Part shown: positions 16,195 to 26,681 of the stretch, in pieces
Numbering within the stretch: position 1 is the first letter of the stretch
Layout: every line of letters begins with the position of its first letter
Assembly (NCBI GenBank): GCA_964470055.1
Contig: CAYXZZ010000001.1
Location: forward strand, 18,368-82,367
Direction: 5' to 3'
DNA: 64,000 bases
Origin: JAEDES01 sp964470055
GTDB lineage: Bacteria > Bacillota_I > Bacilli_A > RF39 > UBA660
Notes under the pieces: model-generated
Told to the model about the DNA's origin: nothing
The model's input: only the letters and a program-made list of their open reading frames with translations
Database searches by the model: none
Position numbers and translations under genes: made by a program

Positions 16195-16210
16195 TCTTGC
16201 GCTTTTTTCT
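16182..16210 (+). terminator. Terminator overlapping the end of the adhesin operon
   Basis: AAGTGTAAG (16182-16190) pairs with CTTGCGCTT (16196-16204), two T-G pairs included, around ATAAT, then TTTTTTC. The last codons and the stop of the coiled-coil gene form part of the stem and loop. Confidence 0.75.
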
Positions 16211-16275
16211 TTTTCTTCATATTTGCGTATCCTTCTAAAGTAAGATATAATGATATTAGGAAGTAGGTAGAAAAC

Positions 16276-18372
16276 ATGGATTTAGAAAACTTAAATGACA
16301 GACAAAAAGAAGCAGTACTATATAATGACGGTCCACTTCTTATTATCGCAGGAGCAGGGGCAGGTAAGACTAAAACACTTACAACTAAAATTGCCTATCT
16401 AATTGAAAAAGAAAATGTTCATCCTTATAATATTTTAGCCATTACCTTTACTAATAAAGCCGCTAAAGAAATGAAGGATAGATTATATATGTTAATAGGA
16501 GAACTTGCTAAAAAATTACAAGTCTCAACTTTCCACAGTTTTGGATTAAAACTCCTAAGAGAAAATTATGAAGCCTTAGGCTATGATAAAAACTTTGTAA
16601 TTATGGATAGTGATGATTCCTTAACCGTAGTTAAAAAGATAATTAAAGATATGGGCTATGATCCGAAAATATATAATCCTCGAGCAATTCGTAACAAAAT
16701 AAGTAGTTTTAAAAATGAAATGATGTCACCAGAGAGTTATGAAAAATATGCTGTAAGTGACTATGAAAAAGTAATCCAACAAGTATATGCTAAATATGAA
16801 GTTAAACTTCAAAGAAATAACTCAGTAGACTTTGATGACTTGTTACTTTTGCCAATCGAACTATTTAAAAAACGCCCAGAAACATTAGAAAAGTATCAAG
16901 ATTTATACCAATATTTACTAATTGATGAGTATCAAGATACTAACGATGCCCAGTATATTTTAACTAAACTATTATGTGCAAAAAATCGAAAAATAACTTG
17001 TGTAGGAGATGATTCTCAAAGTATTTATAGTTTCCGTGGTGCCAACTACAAAAATATCTTAAACTTTGAAAAAGATTACAAAGATGCTAAAACCATCCTC
17101 CTAGAACAGAATTATCGATCAACTAGTACAATTCTAGATGCAGCAAATCAAGTAATTAAAAACAATAAAATGCGTAAAGATAAAAATCTTTGGACTGCTC
17201 GTGGCGTAGGAGACAAAATCAAATATTATCGAGCATATAATGAAAGAGACGAAGCCCAGTATGTCATCAGAAAAATAAAGGAGTTAACTGTACGTGGAGT
17301 TGAATATAAAGATATGGCTGTTCTCTATAGAACTAATGCCCAGTCTCGTGTCTTAGAAGAAGAGATGTTAAAAGAAAATGTTCCATATCGCGTTATCGGA
17401 AGTTTTTATTTCTATTCTAGAAAAGAAATAAAAGATTTAATTGCTTATTTAAGATTAATACATAATTCTAAAGATAACATAAGCCTACTAAGAGTTATTA
17501 ACACCCCAAAAAGAGGTATTGGCTTAAAAACAATTGAAACACTTCAAGAAAAAGCCGATCTTGCTGGTACAAGTATCTATGACGCTATTACCTCAGGAAA
17601 AGAATTAGACTTTAAAAATACCATTGAAAAATTAAAGTCCATATCTGAAGAACTAACTCTTACAGAGTTAATTGATAAAGTTTTAGATGCCTCAGGCCTA
17701 AGGGCAGACCTAGAAAGTGAAAAGTCCCTTGAAGCAGAAGTCCGTCTTGAAAACTTAGAAGAATTCAAGTCAATTACTAAATCCTTTGAAGAAAGAGAAG
17801 GACTAATATCCTTAGAAGATTTCTTACTTGAAATAAGTTTAATAAGTGATGTAGAAGAATATAAAGATGATCCAAATAGAGTCAGTTTAATGACCGTTCA
17901 CTCAGTTAAGGGACTTGAATTTAATCATGTCTTTGTTGTAGGAATGGAAGAAGGAATATTCCCACATATGAATTCACTTATGGAAAACTCCGAATTAGAA
18001 GAAGAACGACGTCTTTGTTATGTAGCAATAACTCGTGCTAAAGATGACTTACATCTAGTAAATGCAAGACGAAGAACCTTATTTGGAAAAGAACAGATTA
18101 ATCCAGTAAGTAGATTTATGGGAGAGATTAATAAAGATTTAATTGAATCTAATGCGAAAGAAGAACTTCCACAAAAAGAAGAAAAACTTGAAGTAGGAGA
18201 AATGTTTAGAGAAGAAGAAATTGACTATGAAGTTGGTGACTATGTTTACCATGAGTCATTTGGTACTGGACGTGTATTAGAAGTTACAAACACCCTAGTA
18301 AGTGTTGCATTTAAGCATCCTCATGGAGTTAAAAAACTAATGAAAAATCATAAAAAACTATCTAAAGTATAG
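16276..18372 (+). CDS. pcrA: ATP-dependent DNA helicase PcrA
   Basis: 698-residue SF1A 3'-5' helicase acting in repair and replication restart. Visible motifs: Q motif LNDRQKEAV, Walker A GAGAGAGKT, TFTNKAAKEM (Ia), LIDEYQDTND (II), VGDDSQSIYSFRGA (III), QNYRST (IV), LMTVHSVKGLEF (V) and VAITRAKDDL (VI). The C-terminal Tudor-like domain (YEVGDYVYHESFGTGRVLEV) is the RNA-polymerase-binding part found in PcrA. Weak GGAAGTAGG precedes the ATG, with TATAAT upstream at about 16245. It is followed by a decayed gene, a nucleotidyltransferase and ligA, close to the pcrA-ligA order of Bacilli. Confidence 0.97.
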   Translation: MDLENLNDRQKEAVLYNDGPLLIIAGAGAGKTKTLTTKIAYLIEKENVHPYNILAITFTNKAAKEMKDRLYMLIGELAKKLQVSTFHSFGLKLLRENYEALGYDKNFVIMDSDDSLTVVKKIIKDMGYDPKIYNPRAIRNKISSFKNEMMSPESYEKYAVSDYEKVIQQVYAKYEVKLQRNNSVDFDDLLLLPIELFKKRPETLEKYQDLYQYLLIDEYQDTNDAQYILTKLLCAKNRKITCVGDDSQSIYSFRGANYKNILNFEKDYKDAKTILLEQNYRSTSTILDAANQVIKNNKMRKDKNLWTARGVGDKIKYYRAYNERDEAQYVIRKIKELTVRGVEYKDMAVLYRTNAQSRVLEEEMLKENVPYRVIGSFYFYSRKEIKDLIAYLRLIHNSKDNISLLRVINTPKRGIGLKTIETLQEKADLAGTSIYDAITSGKELDFKNTIEKLKSISEELTLTELIDKVLDASGLRADLESEKSLEAEVRLENLEEFKSITKSFEEREGLISLEDFLLEISLISDVEEYKDDPNRVSLMTVHSVKGLEFNHVFVVGMEEGIFPHMNSLMENSELEEERRLCYVAITRAKDDLHLVNARRRTLFGKEQINPVSRFMGEINKDLIESNAKEELPQKEEKLEVGEMFREEEIDYEVGDYVYHESFGTGRVLEVTNTLVSVAFKHPHGVKKLMKNHKKLSKV

Positions 18373-18381
18373 GAGAATTAA

Positions 18382-18799
18382 ATGCTAGGATTTTCAAATC
18401 AAATTCTAAAAAGAGGTTATACAATCTATATTAGTAAAAATCCTAGACAACATAGTTTACAAGGGCCTATTTAAAATCATTTTATGATGGTATTCATCCA
18501 CATGAATTGCCTAACCAAGAATTAAAAAGTATAATTCATCTACTATATTATGGAAGAATTAGAACAAGGTGGGCTTCTTCAAGTGTTTCAATCTGGTTAT
18601 ACTATAACAGGAATACTTGGACAACAGAAAACAGAAAGTCCATATTGTGAAAACAAATATTTAGAAGTACATGGTCAAAAACAAAGTCTTGATTACCATG
18701 AAATGCTAGTCGATTTGGAAGTAGAACTAGCATCACCAAAAAGAAATAAATCAGAAAGTGTGATTCAATATATAAAACTATATGAAGGAGTTGATAGAT
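18382..18799 (+). pseudogene. Decayed gene of unknown function between pcrA and the nucleotidyltransferase
   Basis: No single frame spans this 418-bp stretch, yet coding-like pieces occur in order. MLGFSNQILKRGYTIYIS... (18382-18474) has a good AGGAG site 10 bases after the pcrA stop. A second frame reads SFYDGIHPHELPNQELKSIIHLLYY (from about 18479). A third, MEELEQGGLLQVFQSGYTI... (18550-18807), runs into the next gene. This looks like one gene of about 140 residues broken by two frameshifts. I do not recognise the family. An alternative is that only the last 85-residue frame is translated. Sequencing error is possible but would need two events. Confidence 0.45.
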
Positions 18800-19699
18800 A
18801 TGAATAAAGATATCACATTATTAGTATTAGCGGCAGGAATGGGTAGCCGTTTCGGAGGCTTAAAACAAATTGAACCAGTTGGCCCATCAGGAGAATTCAT
18901 GATTGACTATTCAGTATACGATGCAATAAAAGCCGGATTTACAAAAATAGTCTTCTTAATTAAAGAGGAAAATTATGAAGTATTTAAAGAAACAATTGGA
19001 GCAAGAGTAGAACCACATATCAAAGTAGAATATGCATTCCAAAAAAATGACAATCTTCCAACCGGTTATGATATTCCAAAAGATAGAACTAAACCATTTG
19101 GAACTGGTCATGCTGTATATTGTGCAAAAGATAATATTCATGAAAAGTTTGCCATTATCTCAGCAGATGATTTCTTTGGAGCCGAATCATTCCAACTAGC
19201 AGCAAATTTTGCTAAAGAAAGTGATGACTTCTGTGTAATTGGTTATAAAATAGGAGGAACATTATCAGATAAAGGAGCAGTTAAGCGCGGAGTTTGTATG
19301 GAAAAAGATGGCTATTTAACAGATGTCATTGAAAGTAAAGCAGAGCGTATAGGTGATGTTGTAAAATGTGAACCATTAAATGGTAATGCATCATATGAAA
19401 TCGGTTTAGATCATCCCGTATCAATGCTAATGTTTGGTTTAACACCTGCTATATTTGATGAGATAGAACTTCAAATGAATGAATTCTTTGCCAGCAATAA
19501 AGACGATTTATCAACATGTGAGTTCTTATTACCAGATGTTCTAGATAGAATGATTAAAGAAGAAAAAGTTAAAATTAAAGTCTTACCAACATCTGCTAAA
19601 TGGTTTGGTGCAACATATCGTGAAGATTTAGATAACATAAAAAATTCAATTAAAGAATTAGTGGCCGAAGGTGTATACAAAGAGGATTTATGGAGTTAA
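18800..19699 (+). CDS. Sugar-1-phosphate nucleotidyltransferase-like protein
   Basis: 299 residues. The N-terminal signature LVLAAGMGSRFGGLKQIEPVG is the nucleotide-binding loop of NTP-transferase enzymes, and the metal-binding Asp pair is visible in IISADDFFG. It should activate a sugar phosphate for polysaccharide or cofactor synthesis, but the sugar cannot be told. Family members in gut Firmicutes are usually annotated only as nucleotidyltransferase; it is longer than RmlA-type cores and ends without a left-handed beta-helix. GAAGGAG lies before ATG 18800; an in-frame ATG 18 bases upstream would overlap that site. Confidence 0.82.
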   Translation: MNKDITLLVLAAGMGSRFGGLKQIEPVGPSGEFMIDYSVYDAIKAGFTKIVFLIKEENYEVFKETIGARVEPHIKVEYAFQKNDNLPTGYDIPKDRTKPFGTGHAVYCAKDNIHEKFAIISADDFFGAESFQLAANFAKESDDFCVIGYKIGGTLSDKGAVKRGVCMEKDGYLTDVIESKAERIGDVVKCEPLNGNASYEIGLDHPVSMLMFGLTPAIFDEIELQMNEFFASNKDDLSTCEFLLPDVLDRMIKEEKVKIKVLPTSAKWFGATYREDLDNIKNSIKELVAEGVYKEDLWS

Positions 19700-19961
19700 A
19701 TCTTCTTTTCTTTATATAGAAAATTACGACTTGTACAAAAAAATAAATATTTTTTATTAAGAAAACTATAGTAATTTTTATCAAAAATATCTAGAGTCAA
19801 AAAATCACCGTTATCAAAATAAAAAAACTGTCGAAATTCAGACCTATATAGAATAAAAAACTTTATTAGAAAAATAAGAACGTTGAAAGACAACAACCAA
19901 TACGGTTAAAAATATAAATTTTTATTCTTTTGTACTGAGGAAAATGTTATACTAATAATAG

Positions 19962-21953
<1,992 letters not shown>

Positions 21954-21960
21954 GACTTAC

Positions 21961-21990
21961 TTTACATACAATAATCTAAAATGCTATAAT
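21961..21990 (+). promoter_or_regulatory. Promoter after ligA
   Basis: TTTACA, 18 bases, extended -10 TGcTATAAT (TATAAT 21985-21990), followed by TTGAGGTGAG before ATG 22013. Confidence 0.65.
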
Positions 21991-22012
21991 ATGCATAAGT
22001 TGAGGTGAGAAC

Positions 22013-22837
22013 ATGAAAAATAAAACTAAAAAGATAAACCGAATCAAAGCCGAAGAATATGATGAAAATGCAGAAGTAGATGTTGAAATAGATATTGAAG
22101 ATGACTACTATGAAGATGATACCCTAAATGCAGATGAAAATAACATTTCTTCAACAAATGAATTTTCAAATACTGAAGAAGACTCTGAGGAAAAAGAAGA
22201 ATACGAAGACGCAAAAAAAACTTTTAGACGAGCAAATTCTGACAAGACAATGAAAATATTTAATATTATCTTTATTGTTTTAATGATTCTAATGATCTTA
22301 ATCAGTATTGATGTCGTTTGCGTTTCTAAATATAATAAGGGTCCATTTTTTGCTATCAAAACCGCAACATATGATGATGGAGGAACAAAGGTATATTATG
22401 GACTAGGCTATAAAGTAATAAAATACAATGTAACAGACGGAAGAAAAGACACAAAACTAGGATTTTGGAATATGCCATATACTATTACACCAACTGAAAT
22501 TGAAGACATAGATCTTGCTATTGAGTTTCAAAACGATCCTGAAAAAACAGCCAATAAATACTACAAACAATATTTAAAAATAGAATCCGAAATTAAAGAA
22601 GTAAATACAGATGAAAATAAATTAGTTCTTCAATATGTTGATCCAGATGGTAAATATACTTTAGAAATTGATTGCTCAATGACCAAAGAAAAAGAGGATT
22701 TGATAAATTACACAGAACAACAAAAACTTCTTGTTCGTGGTACCGTTTATAAATTCACCTTAAAAAATGACGATCGAGCAAATACAATTTATTTATCAGA
22801 TTGCTATACAGAAGAAGTTATAGAAGACTCTGAATAA
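22013..22837 (+). CDS. Single-pass membrane protein with acidic arm and OB-fold-like external domain
   Basis: 274 residues. An acidic cytoplasmic arm (about 15-70, runs of Glu/Asp) is followed by a transmembrane helix (about 81-103). An external segment with GPFFAIKTATYDDGGTKVYYGLGYKVIKYN is of a type common in clostridial membrane proteins. The C-terminal 90 residues (YYKQYLKIESEIKEVN...) look like a tRNA_anti-like OB fold. It occupies the place of the yerH/camS lipoprotein gene between ligA and gatC in Bacilli, but has no lipobox. The role is unknown; a sex-pheromone-like function should not be assumed. Confidence 0.65.
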   Translation: MKNKTKKINRIKAEEYDENAEVDVEIDIEDDYYEDDTLNADENNISSTNEFSNTEEDSEEKEEYEDAKKTFRRANSDKTMKIFNIIFIVLMILMILISIDVVCVSKYNKGPFFAIKTATYDDGGTKVYYGLGYKVIKYNVTDGRKDTKLGFWNMPYTITPTEIEDIDLAIEFQNDPEKTANKYYKQYLKIESEIKEVNTDENKLVLQYVDPDGKYTLEIDCSMTKEKEDLINYTEQQKLLVRGTVYKFTLKNDDRANTIYLSDCYTEEVIEDSE

Positions 22838-22847
22838 AATAATGACT

Positions 22848-22876
22848 AAACACACTTCAAAAAAGTGTGTTTTTGT
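22848..22876 (+). terminator. Terminator before gatC
   Basis: AACACACTT and AAGTGTGTT form the stem around CAAAA, followed by TTTTG. It ends the transcript of the membrane-protein gene. Confidence 0.8.
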
Positions 22877-22926
22877 TTATAAGAAGTTCTTTTTGTATAA
22901 TTATTAAAAACTGTAATTTAGTTTAA

Positions 22927-22955
22927 TTTACAACCCCAAATTTACGTGATATAAT
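22927..22955 (+). promoter_or_regulatory. Promoter of gatCAB
   Basis: TTTACA (22927-22932), 17 bases, extended -10 TGaTATAAT (TATAAT 22950-22955). AAAGGAGG follows before ATG 22982. Confidence 0.82.
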
Positions 22956-22981
22956 AAGTAAAGTTAAAGGAGGAATCCGCC

Positions 22982-23284
22982 ATGGATGACAAATTATCAA
23001 AAGAAGAAGTATTACACGTTGCCGAACTTGCACGTATCAAAATTAGTGAAGAAGAAATTGAAATGTATCAAAGACAATTAAAACAAATTATAGATAGTGT
23101 TGATAAAATAAAAGACGTAGAAGACTATGACGATGAAATGCTAATTGCTAACTGGAGTTCTAATGCCACATTACGTGAAGATATTGCAGGAGAAATGCTA
23201 AATCCTAAAGAAATAGTAGCAATATCCCCTCGTCACAGCGGTAACTACATCGAAGTGCCAGTTGTAATAGGAGAGGAGGCTTAA
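22982..23284 (+). CDS. gatC: Aspartyl/glutamyl-tRNA amidotransferase subunit C
   Basis: 100-residue small subunit that wraps around GatA and tethers GatB. The N-terminal KEEVLHVAELARIKISEEE helix pair and the C-terminal LREDIAGEMLNPKEI...SGNYIEVPVVI are typical. First gene of gatCAB; the gatA start follows its stop by one base. The presence of the complex means that Gln-tRNA (and perhaps Asn-tRNA) is made by transamidation. Confidence 0.95.
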   Translation: MDDKLSKEEVLHVAELARIKISEEEIEMYQRQLKQIIDSVDKIKDVEDYDDEMLIANWSSNATLREDIAGEMLNPKEIVAISPRHSGNYIEVPVVIGEEA

Positions 23285-23285
23285 T

Positions 23286-24734
23286 ATGAAATATCTAAAT
23301 AAAAGTGTTTTAGAATTACACAAGTTACTAAAAGAAAAAAAGATTAAGCCTATTGACTTAGTAGAAGAAGCCTTTGAAAATATTGAAAATAATAAAGAAT
23401 TAAATGCTTATATAACTTTAAATAAAGAAGAGGCTCTAAAACAGGCTAAAGAACTAGAAAATAAAGAAGTAGATAATATCTTATTTGGTATGCCAATAGC
23501 TATAAAAGATAACATTATTACTAAAGGTTTATTAACAACCTGTGCATCTCATATGTTAGATAACTTCACACCAATATATGATGCAACTGTTATTGAAAAG
23601 ATTAAAGCCAAGAATATGATTATTATTGGTAAAACTAATATGGATGAGTTTGCTATGGGATCAACTAGTAGAACAAGTTACTTTGGTGCACCTCTAAACC
23701 CTTGGAATAAAACAAAAATATCTGGAGGTTCTTCTGGTGGTTCTGCGGTAACCATTTCTGCACGTGATTTACCATTTGCTTTAGGTTCAGACACAGGTGG
23801 TTCAATTAGACAACCATCAAGTTATTGTGGAATAGTAGGAATGAAACCGACCTATGGTAGAGTATCAAGATTTGGACTAGTTGCATTTGCTTCAAGCATG
23901 GATCAAATTGGTCCAATGACTAAAAATGTTTATGAAAATGCTTTACTATTAAATGCTATTGTTGGCCATGATGATAAAGACTTAACATCAGCAAATAAAG
24001 AAGATGAAGATTTTACAAGATTAATTGGTGAAAACATAAAAGGAATGAAAATTGCTATTCCAACATACTTTATGAGTGATATTGTAGCAGAAGAAGTAAA
24101 AACAAAAATCAAAGATACCATTACATTATTAGAAAATGCTGGAGCAACAGTTGATTATGTTGATATAAAATATTTAGAACATGCAGTAACACTATACCAA
24201 GTAATTGCTTTAGGAGAGGCAAGTTCAAACTTAGCCCGTTTCGATGGAATAAGATATGGACATTCTAAAGAAAATACTGAAAACATTCTTGATTTATATT
24301 ATGGAACTAGACAAGAAGGATTCGGTACAGAAGTTAAACGTCGTATTATGGTTGGTTCATACATCCTAAGTGGAGAAAATGCAAAAATCTATTACAACAA
24401 AGCCATGTCAATTAGAGATGATATGAGAAAAGAATTTAAAAAAGTCTTTGCCAATTATGATTTAGTTATTGGCCCAACTGCCACAACTACTGCTTATAAT
24501 CAAACAGACTCACTTGATGATCCATTAAAAAGTTTCTTAGACGATGTTTTAGTTAATCCAGTAAATATGGCAGGTCTTCCAGGAATGAACGTTCCAGTAG
24601 GATTTGACAAAGAACACCTACCAATTGGAATGCATATTATTGGTGATGATTTCTGCGAATCAAAAATGTACAAACTCGCAAGTTTTATTGAAAAAGAGCT
24701 TAATTTAGATTTAACACCAGGAGGTGAAAAGTAA
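23286..24734 (+). CDS. gatA: Aspartyl/glutamyl-tRNA amidotransferase subunit A
   Basis: 482-residue amidase that releases ammonia from Gln for GatB. The Ser-cisSer-Lys triad of the amidase signature is visible: Lys in MPIAIKDNI, Ser in SGGSSGGSAV and Ser in GSDTGGSIRQPSSYCG. It is of full family length and its stop overlaps the gatB start by one base (TAATG). Confidence 0.97.
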   Translation: MKYLNKSVLELHKLLKEKKIKPIDLVEEAFENIENNKELNAYITLNKEEALKQAKELENKEVDNILFGMPIAIKDNIITKGLLTTCASHMLDNFTPIYDATVIEKIKAKNMIIIGKTNMDEFAMGSTSRTSYFGAPLNPWNKTKISGGSSGGSAVTISARDLPFALGSDTGGSIRQPSSYCGIVGMKPTYGRVSRFGLVAFASSMDQIGPMTKNVYENALLLNAIVGHDDKDLTSANKEDEDFTRLIGENIKGMKIAIPTYFMSDIVAEEVKTKIKDTITLLENAGATVDYVDIKYLEHAVTLYQVIALGEASSNLARFDGIRYGHSKENTENILDLYYGTRQEGFGTEVKRRIMVGSYILSGENAKIYYNKAMSIRDDMRKEFKKVFANYDLVIGPTATTTAYNQTDSLDDPLKSFLDDVLVNPVNMAGLPGMNVPVGFDKEHLPIGMHIIGDDFCESKMYKLASFIEKELNLDLTPGGEK

Positions 24735-26155
24735 TGTCAAATTATATTCCAACAATCGGAATTGAGGTTCATGTTGAGTTAAAAACCAAAACAAAGATTT
24801 TTTCTAATTCCGTTAACGGTTATGGAGAAATGGCAAATTCACTAACTAATGTTATTGACCTAGGCTACCCAGGAACATTACCAACTTTAAATAAAGAAGT
24901 AGTTAATTTAGCAATTAAAGCCGCAACCGTTTTGAACTGTAAAATAAGAAGAGAAATGCACTTTGATAGAAAAAATTATTTCTATCCAGACAATCCAAAA
25001 AATTTCCAAATTACTCAAAATAGAACACCTATTGGTTATGATGGATATGTTGAAATTGAAGTGGCCGGACAAAAGAAAAAAATAGAAATATTAGAAATGC
25101 ACATTGAAGAAGATACCTGCAAATCAACGCATAGAGGTACAAAAACACTTCTAGATTTTAATAGAGCCGGAGTTCCTCTAATTGAAATTGTCACAAAACC
25201 ATGCATTTCAAGTAGCGAAGAAGCCAAAGCATACCTAGAAAAATTACGACAATTATTATTTTATTGTGATATTTCTGACTGTAAAATGGAAGAAGGATCA
25301 ATGCGAGCAGATGCAAATGTTTCCATCAGAAAGAATGTCTCTGATCCATTTGGTACCAAAGCCGAAATTAAAAATATTGGTTCAATATCAAATGTTGGCT
25401 TAAGTATTGAAAAAGAAATTGCCCGTCAAGCAAAAATTTATGACGCTGGGGAAACTTTCCAAGAACAAACAAGACGTTATGATGATAAATTAGGTGATAC
25501 AGTTTTAATGCGTGTTAAAGAAACAGGCAATGATTACCGTTATTTCCCAGAACCAGATATTCCATTTCTTTATGTAACCGATGAAATGATTGAAAACGTA
25601 AAAAAGACAATTCCAATGCTTCCAGATGAACGTAAAGAAGTATATCTATCTAAAGGAGTATCTGAAATTAATGCAGTTAAGTTAATTCAAAACAGAGCCC
25701 TAAGTGATTACTTTAATGATTTACTATCAGAAGATACTAATTTCAAAATTGCTAGTAATTTACTTTTAGGCGATATTGCAGCCTACTTAAATAGAGAAGA
25801 AAAAACAATTATGGATACAACTCTTACTAAAGAGCGTTTTCTAGATTTAATTAAACAAATGGAAAACAATACTTTAACAAGTAAAAATCTAAAAGATATT
25901 TTAGATAAAGTCCTAGAAGAGACAACAAGTATCACTGACATAATTAAAAACTTAGGCATCGAAAATATTACTGATGATTCTGCTATTAGAGAAGTAGTAA
26001 GAAAAGTGATTGATGCAAATCAAGAATCAGTAGACGATTACAAAGCAGGTCATGATCGAGCAATTAAATTCTTAATGGGACAAGTTATGAAAGAATCTAA
26101 AGGATCTGCTAATCCAAAAATGGCTATGGATATTCTGCTTGAAGAATTAAACTAA
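24734..26155 (+). CDS. gatB: Aspartyl/glutamyl-tRNA amidotransferase subunit B
   Basis: 473-residue kinase/transamidase subunit. The N-terminal GIEVHVELKTKTKIFSN, the zinc/cradle region (HFDRKNYFYPDNPKNFQITQ), and EEDTCKST...DFNRAGVPLIEIVT are diagnostic. The C-terminal YqeY-like tail domain (MGQVMKESKGSANP) binds tRNA. It ends the gatCAB operon; no strong terminator follows, only a short AATTTACA/TGTAAATT stem without a T run. Confidence 0.97.
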   Translation: MSNYIPTIGIEVHVELKTKTKIFSNSVNGYGEMANSLTNVIDLGYPGTLPTLNKEVVNLAIKAATVLNCKIRREMHFDRKNYFYPDNPKNFQITQNRTPIGYDGYVEIEVAGQKKKIEILEMHIEEDTCKSTHRGTKTLLDFNRAGVPLIEIVTKPCISSSEEAKAYLEKLRQLLFYCDISDCKMEEGSMRADANVSIRKNVSDPFGTKAEIKNIGSISNVGLSIEKEIARQAKIYDAGETFQEQTRRYDDKLGDTVLMRVKETGNDYRYFPEPDIPFLYVTDEMIENVKKTIPMLPDERKEVYLSKGVSEINAVKLIQNRALSDYFNDLLSEDTNFKIASNLLLGDIAAYLNREEKTIMDTTLTKERFLDLIKQMENNTLTSKNLKDILDKVLEETTSITDIIKNLGIENITDDSAIREVVRKVIDANQESVDDYKAGHDRAIKFLMGQVMKESKGSANPKMAMDILLEELN

Positions 26156-26175
26156 ATTTACAAAGAAAGTGTAAA

Positions 26176-26204
26176 TTGAAAAAGCCTATTACATAGTGTA
26201 TAAT
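26176..26204 (+). promoter_or_regulatory. Promoter after gatB
   Basis: TTGAAA, 17 bases, TATAAT (26199-26204), 23 bases before ATG 26227. Confidence 0.7.
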
Positions 26205-26226
26205 TATAATACTAGGATGTGATAAA

Positions 26227-26670
26227 ATGAATTTTTTAAAGAGAAATAAAAATATAATTATAGTACTTATAGTATTCTTTGTTGCACTACTATTATGTAT
26301 TCAATTAAAAAACATCTTGATTCCAAATGAAGGTGCAGCTGTTTATGGCAATCGACTAGATGGAAAAGTAGAAGTAACAAAGAATGTTGATGATAAAATT
26401 AAAGAATCTTTGACTGACGGAGCAGCAGAAGTTAAAGTTAGAACTTCAGGTAGAATTATAAATATAACTATCACAGTATATGATGAAGTTTCAAAAGATA
26501 CTGCTAAAACGTATGCGACTACTGCTCTAGAGACATTTACAACAGAAGAAAAAGGCTTCTACGATTTTCAATTTTATCTACTAAAAGATAATGAAGAAGC
26601 AACAGATTTTCCAATTATGGGTTATAAAATTCAAAACTCAGATAAAATATCATGGACAAAAGATAGATAA
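26227..26670 (+). CDS. Small membrane-anchored external protein, unknown
   Basis: 147 residues: short basic N-terminus, one membrane helix (about 9-28) and an external alpha/beta domain (VEVTKNVDDKIKESLTDGAAEVKVRTSGRIINITITV...). It has no Cys or catalytic motif that I recognise. It starts a transcript that continues, 11 bases later, into the GGDEF-containing receptor, so a joint function in the envelope is possible. The ribosome-binding site (AGGATGTGAT) is modest. Confidence 0.65.
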   Translation: MNFLKRNKNIIIVLIVFFVALLLCIQLKNILIPNEGAAVYGNRLDGKVEVTKNVDDKIKESLTDGAAEVKVRTSGRIINITITVYDEVSKDTAKTYATTALETFTTEEKGFYDFQFYLLKDNEEATDFPIMGYKIQNSDKISWTKDR

Positions 26671-26681
26671 GAGGTAGAATA

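Noticed and set aside
19696..19896. 66-codon minus-strand frame between the nucleotidyltransferase and ligA
   Set aside because: Very AT-rich, Phe/Tyr-loaded, TTG start and no ribosome-binding site. I see nothing convincing in 19700-19947.
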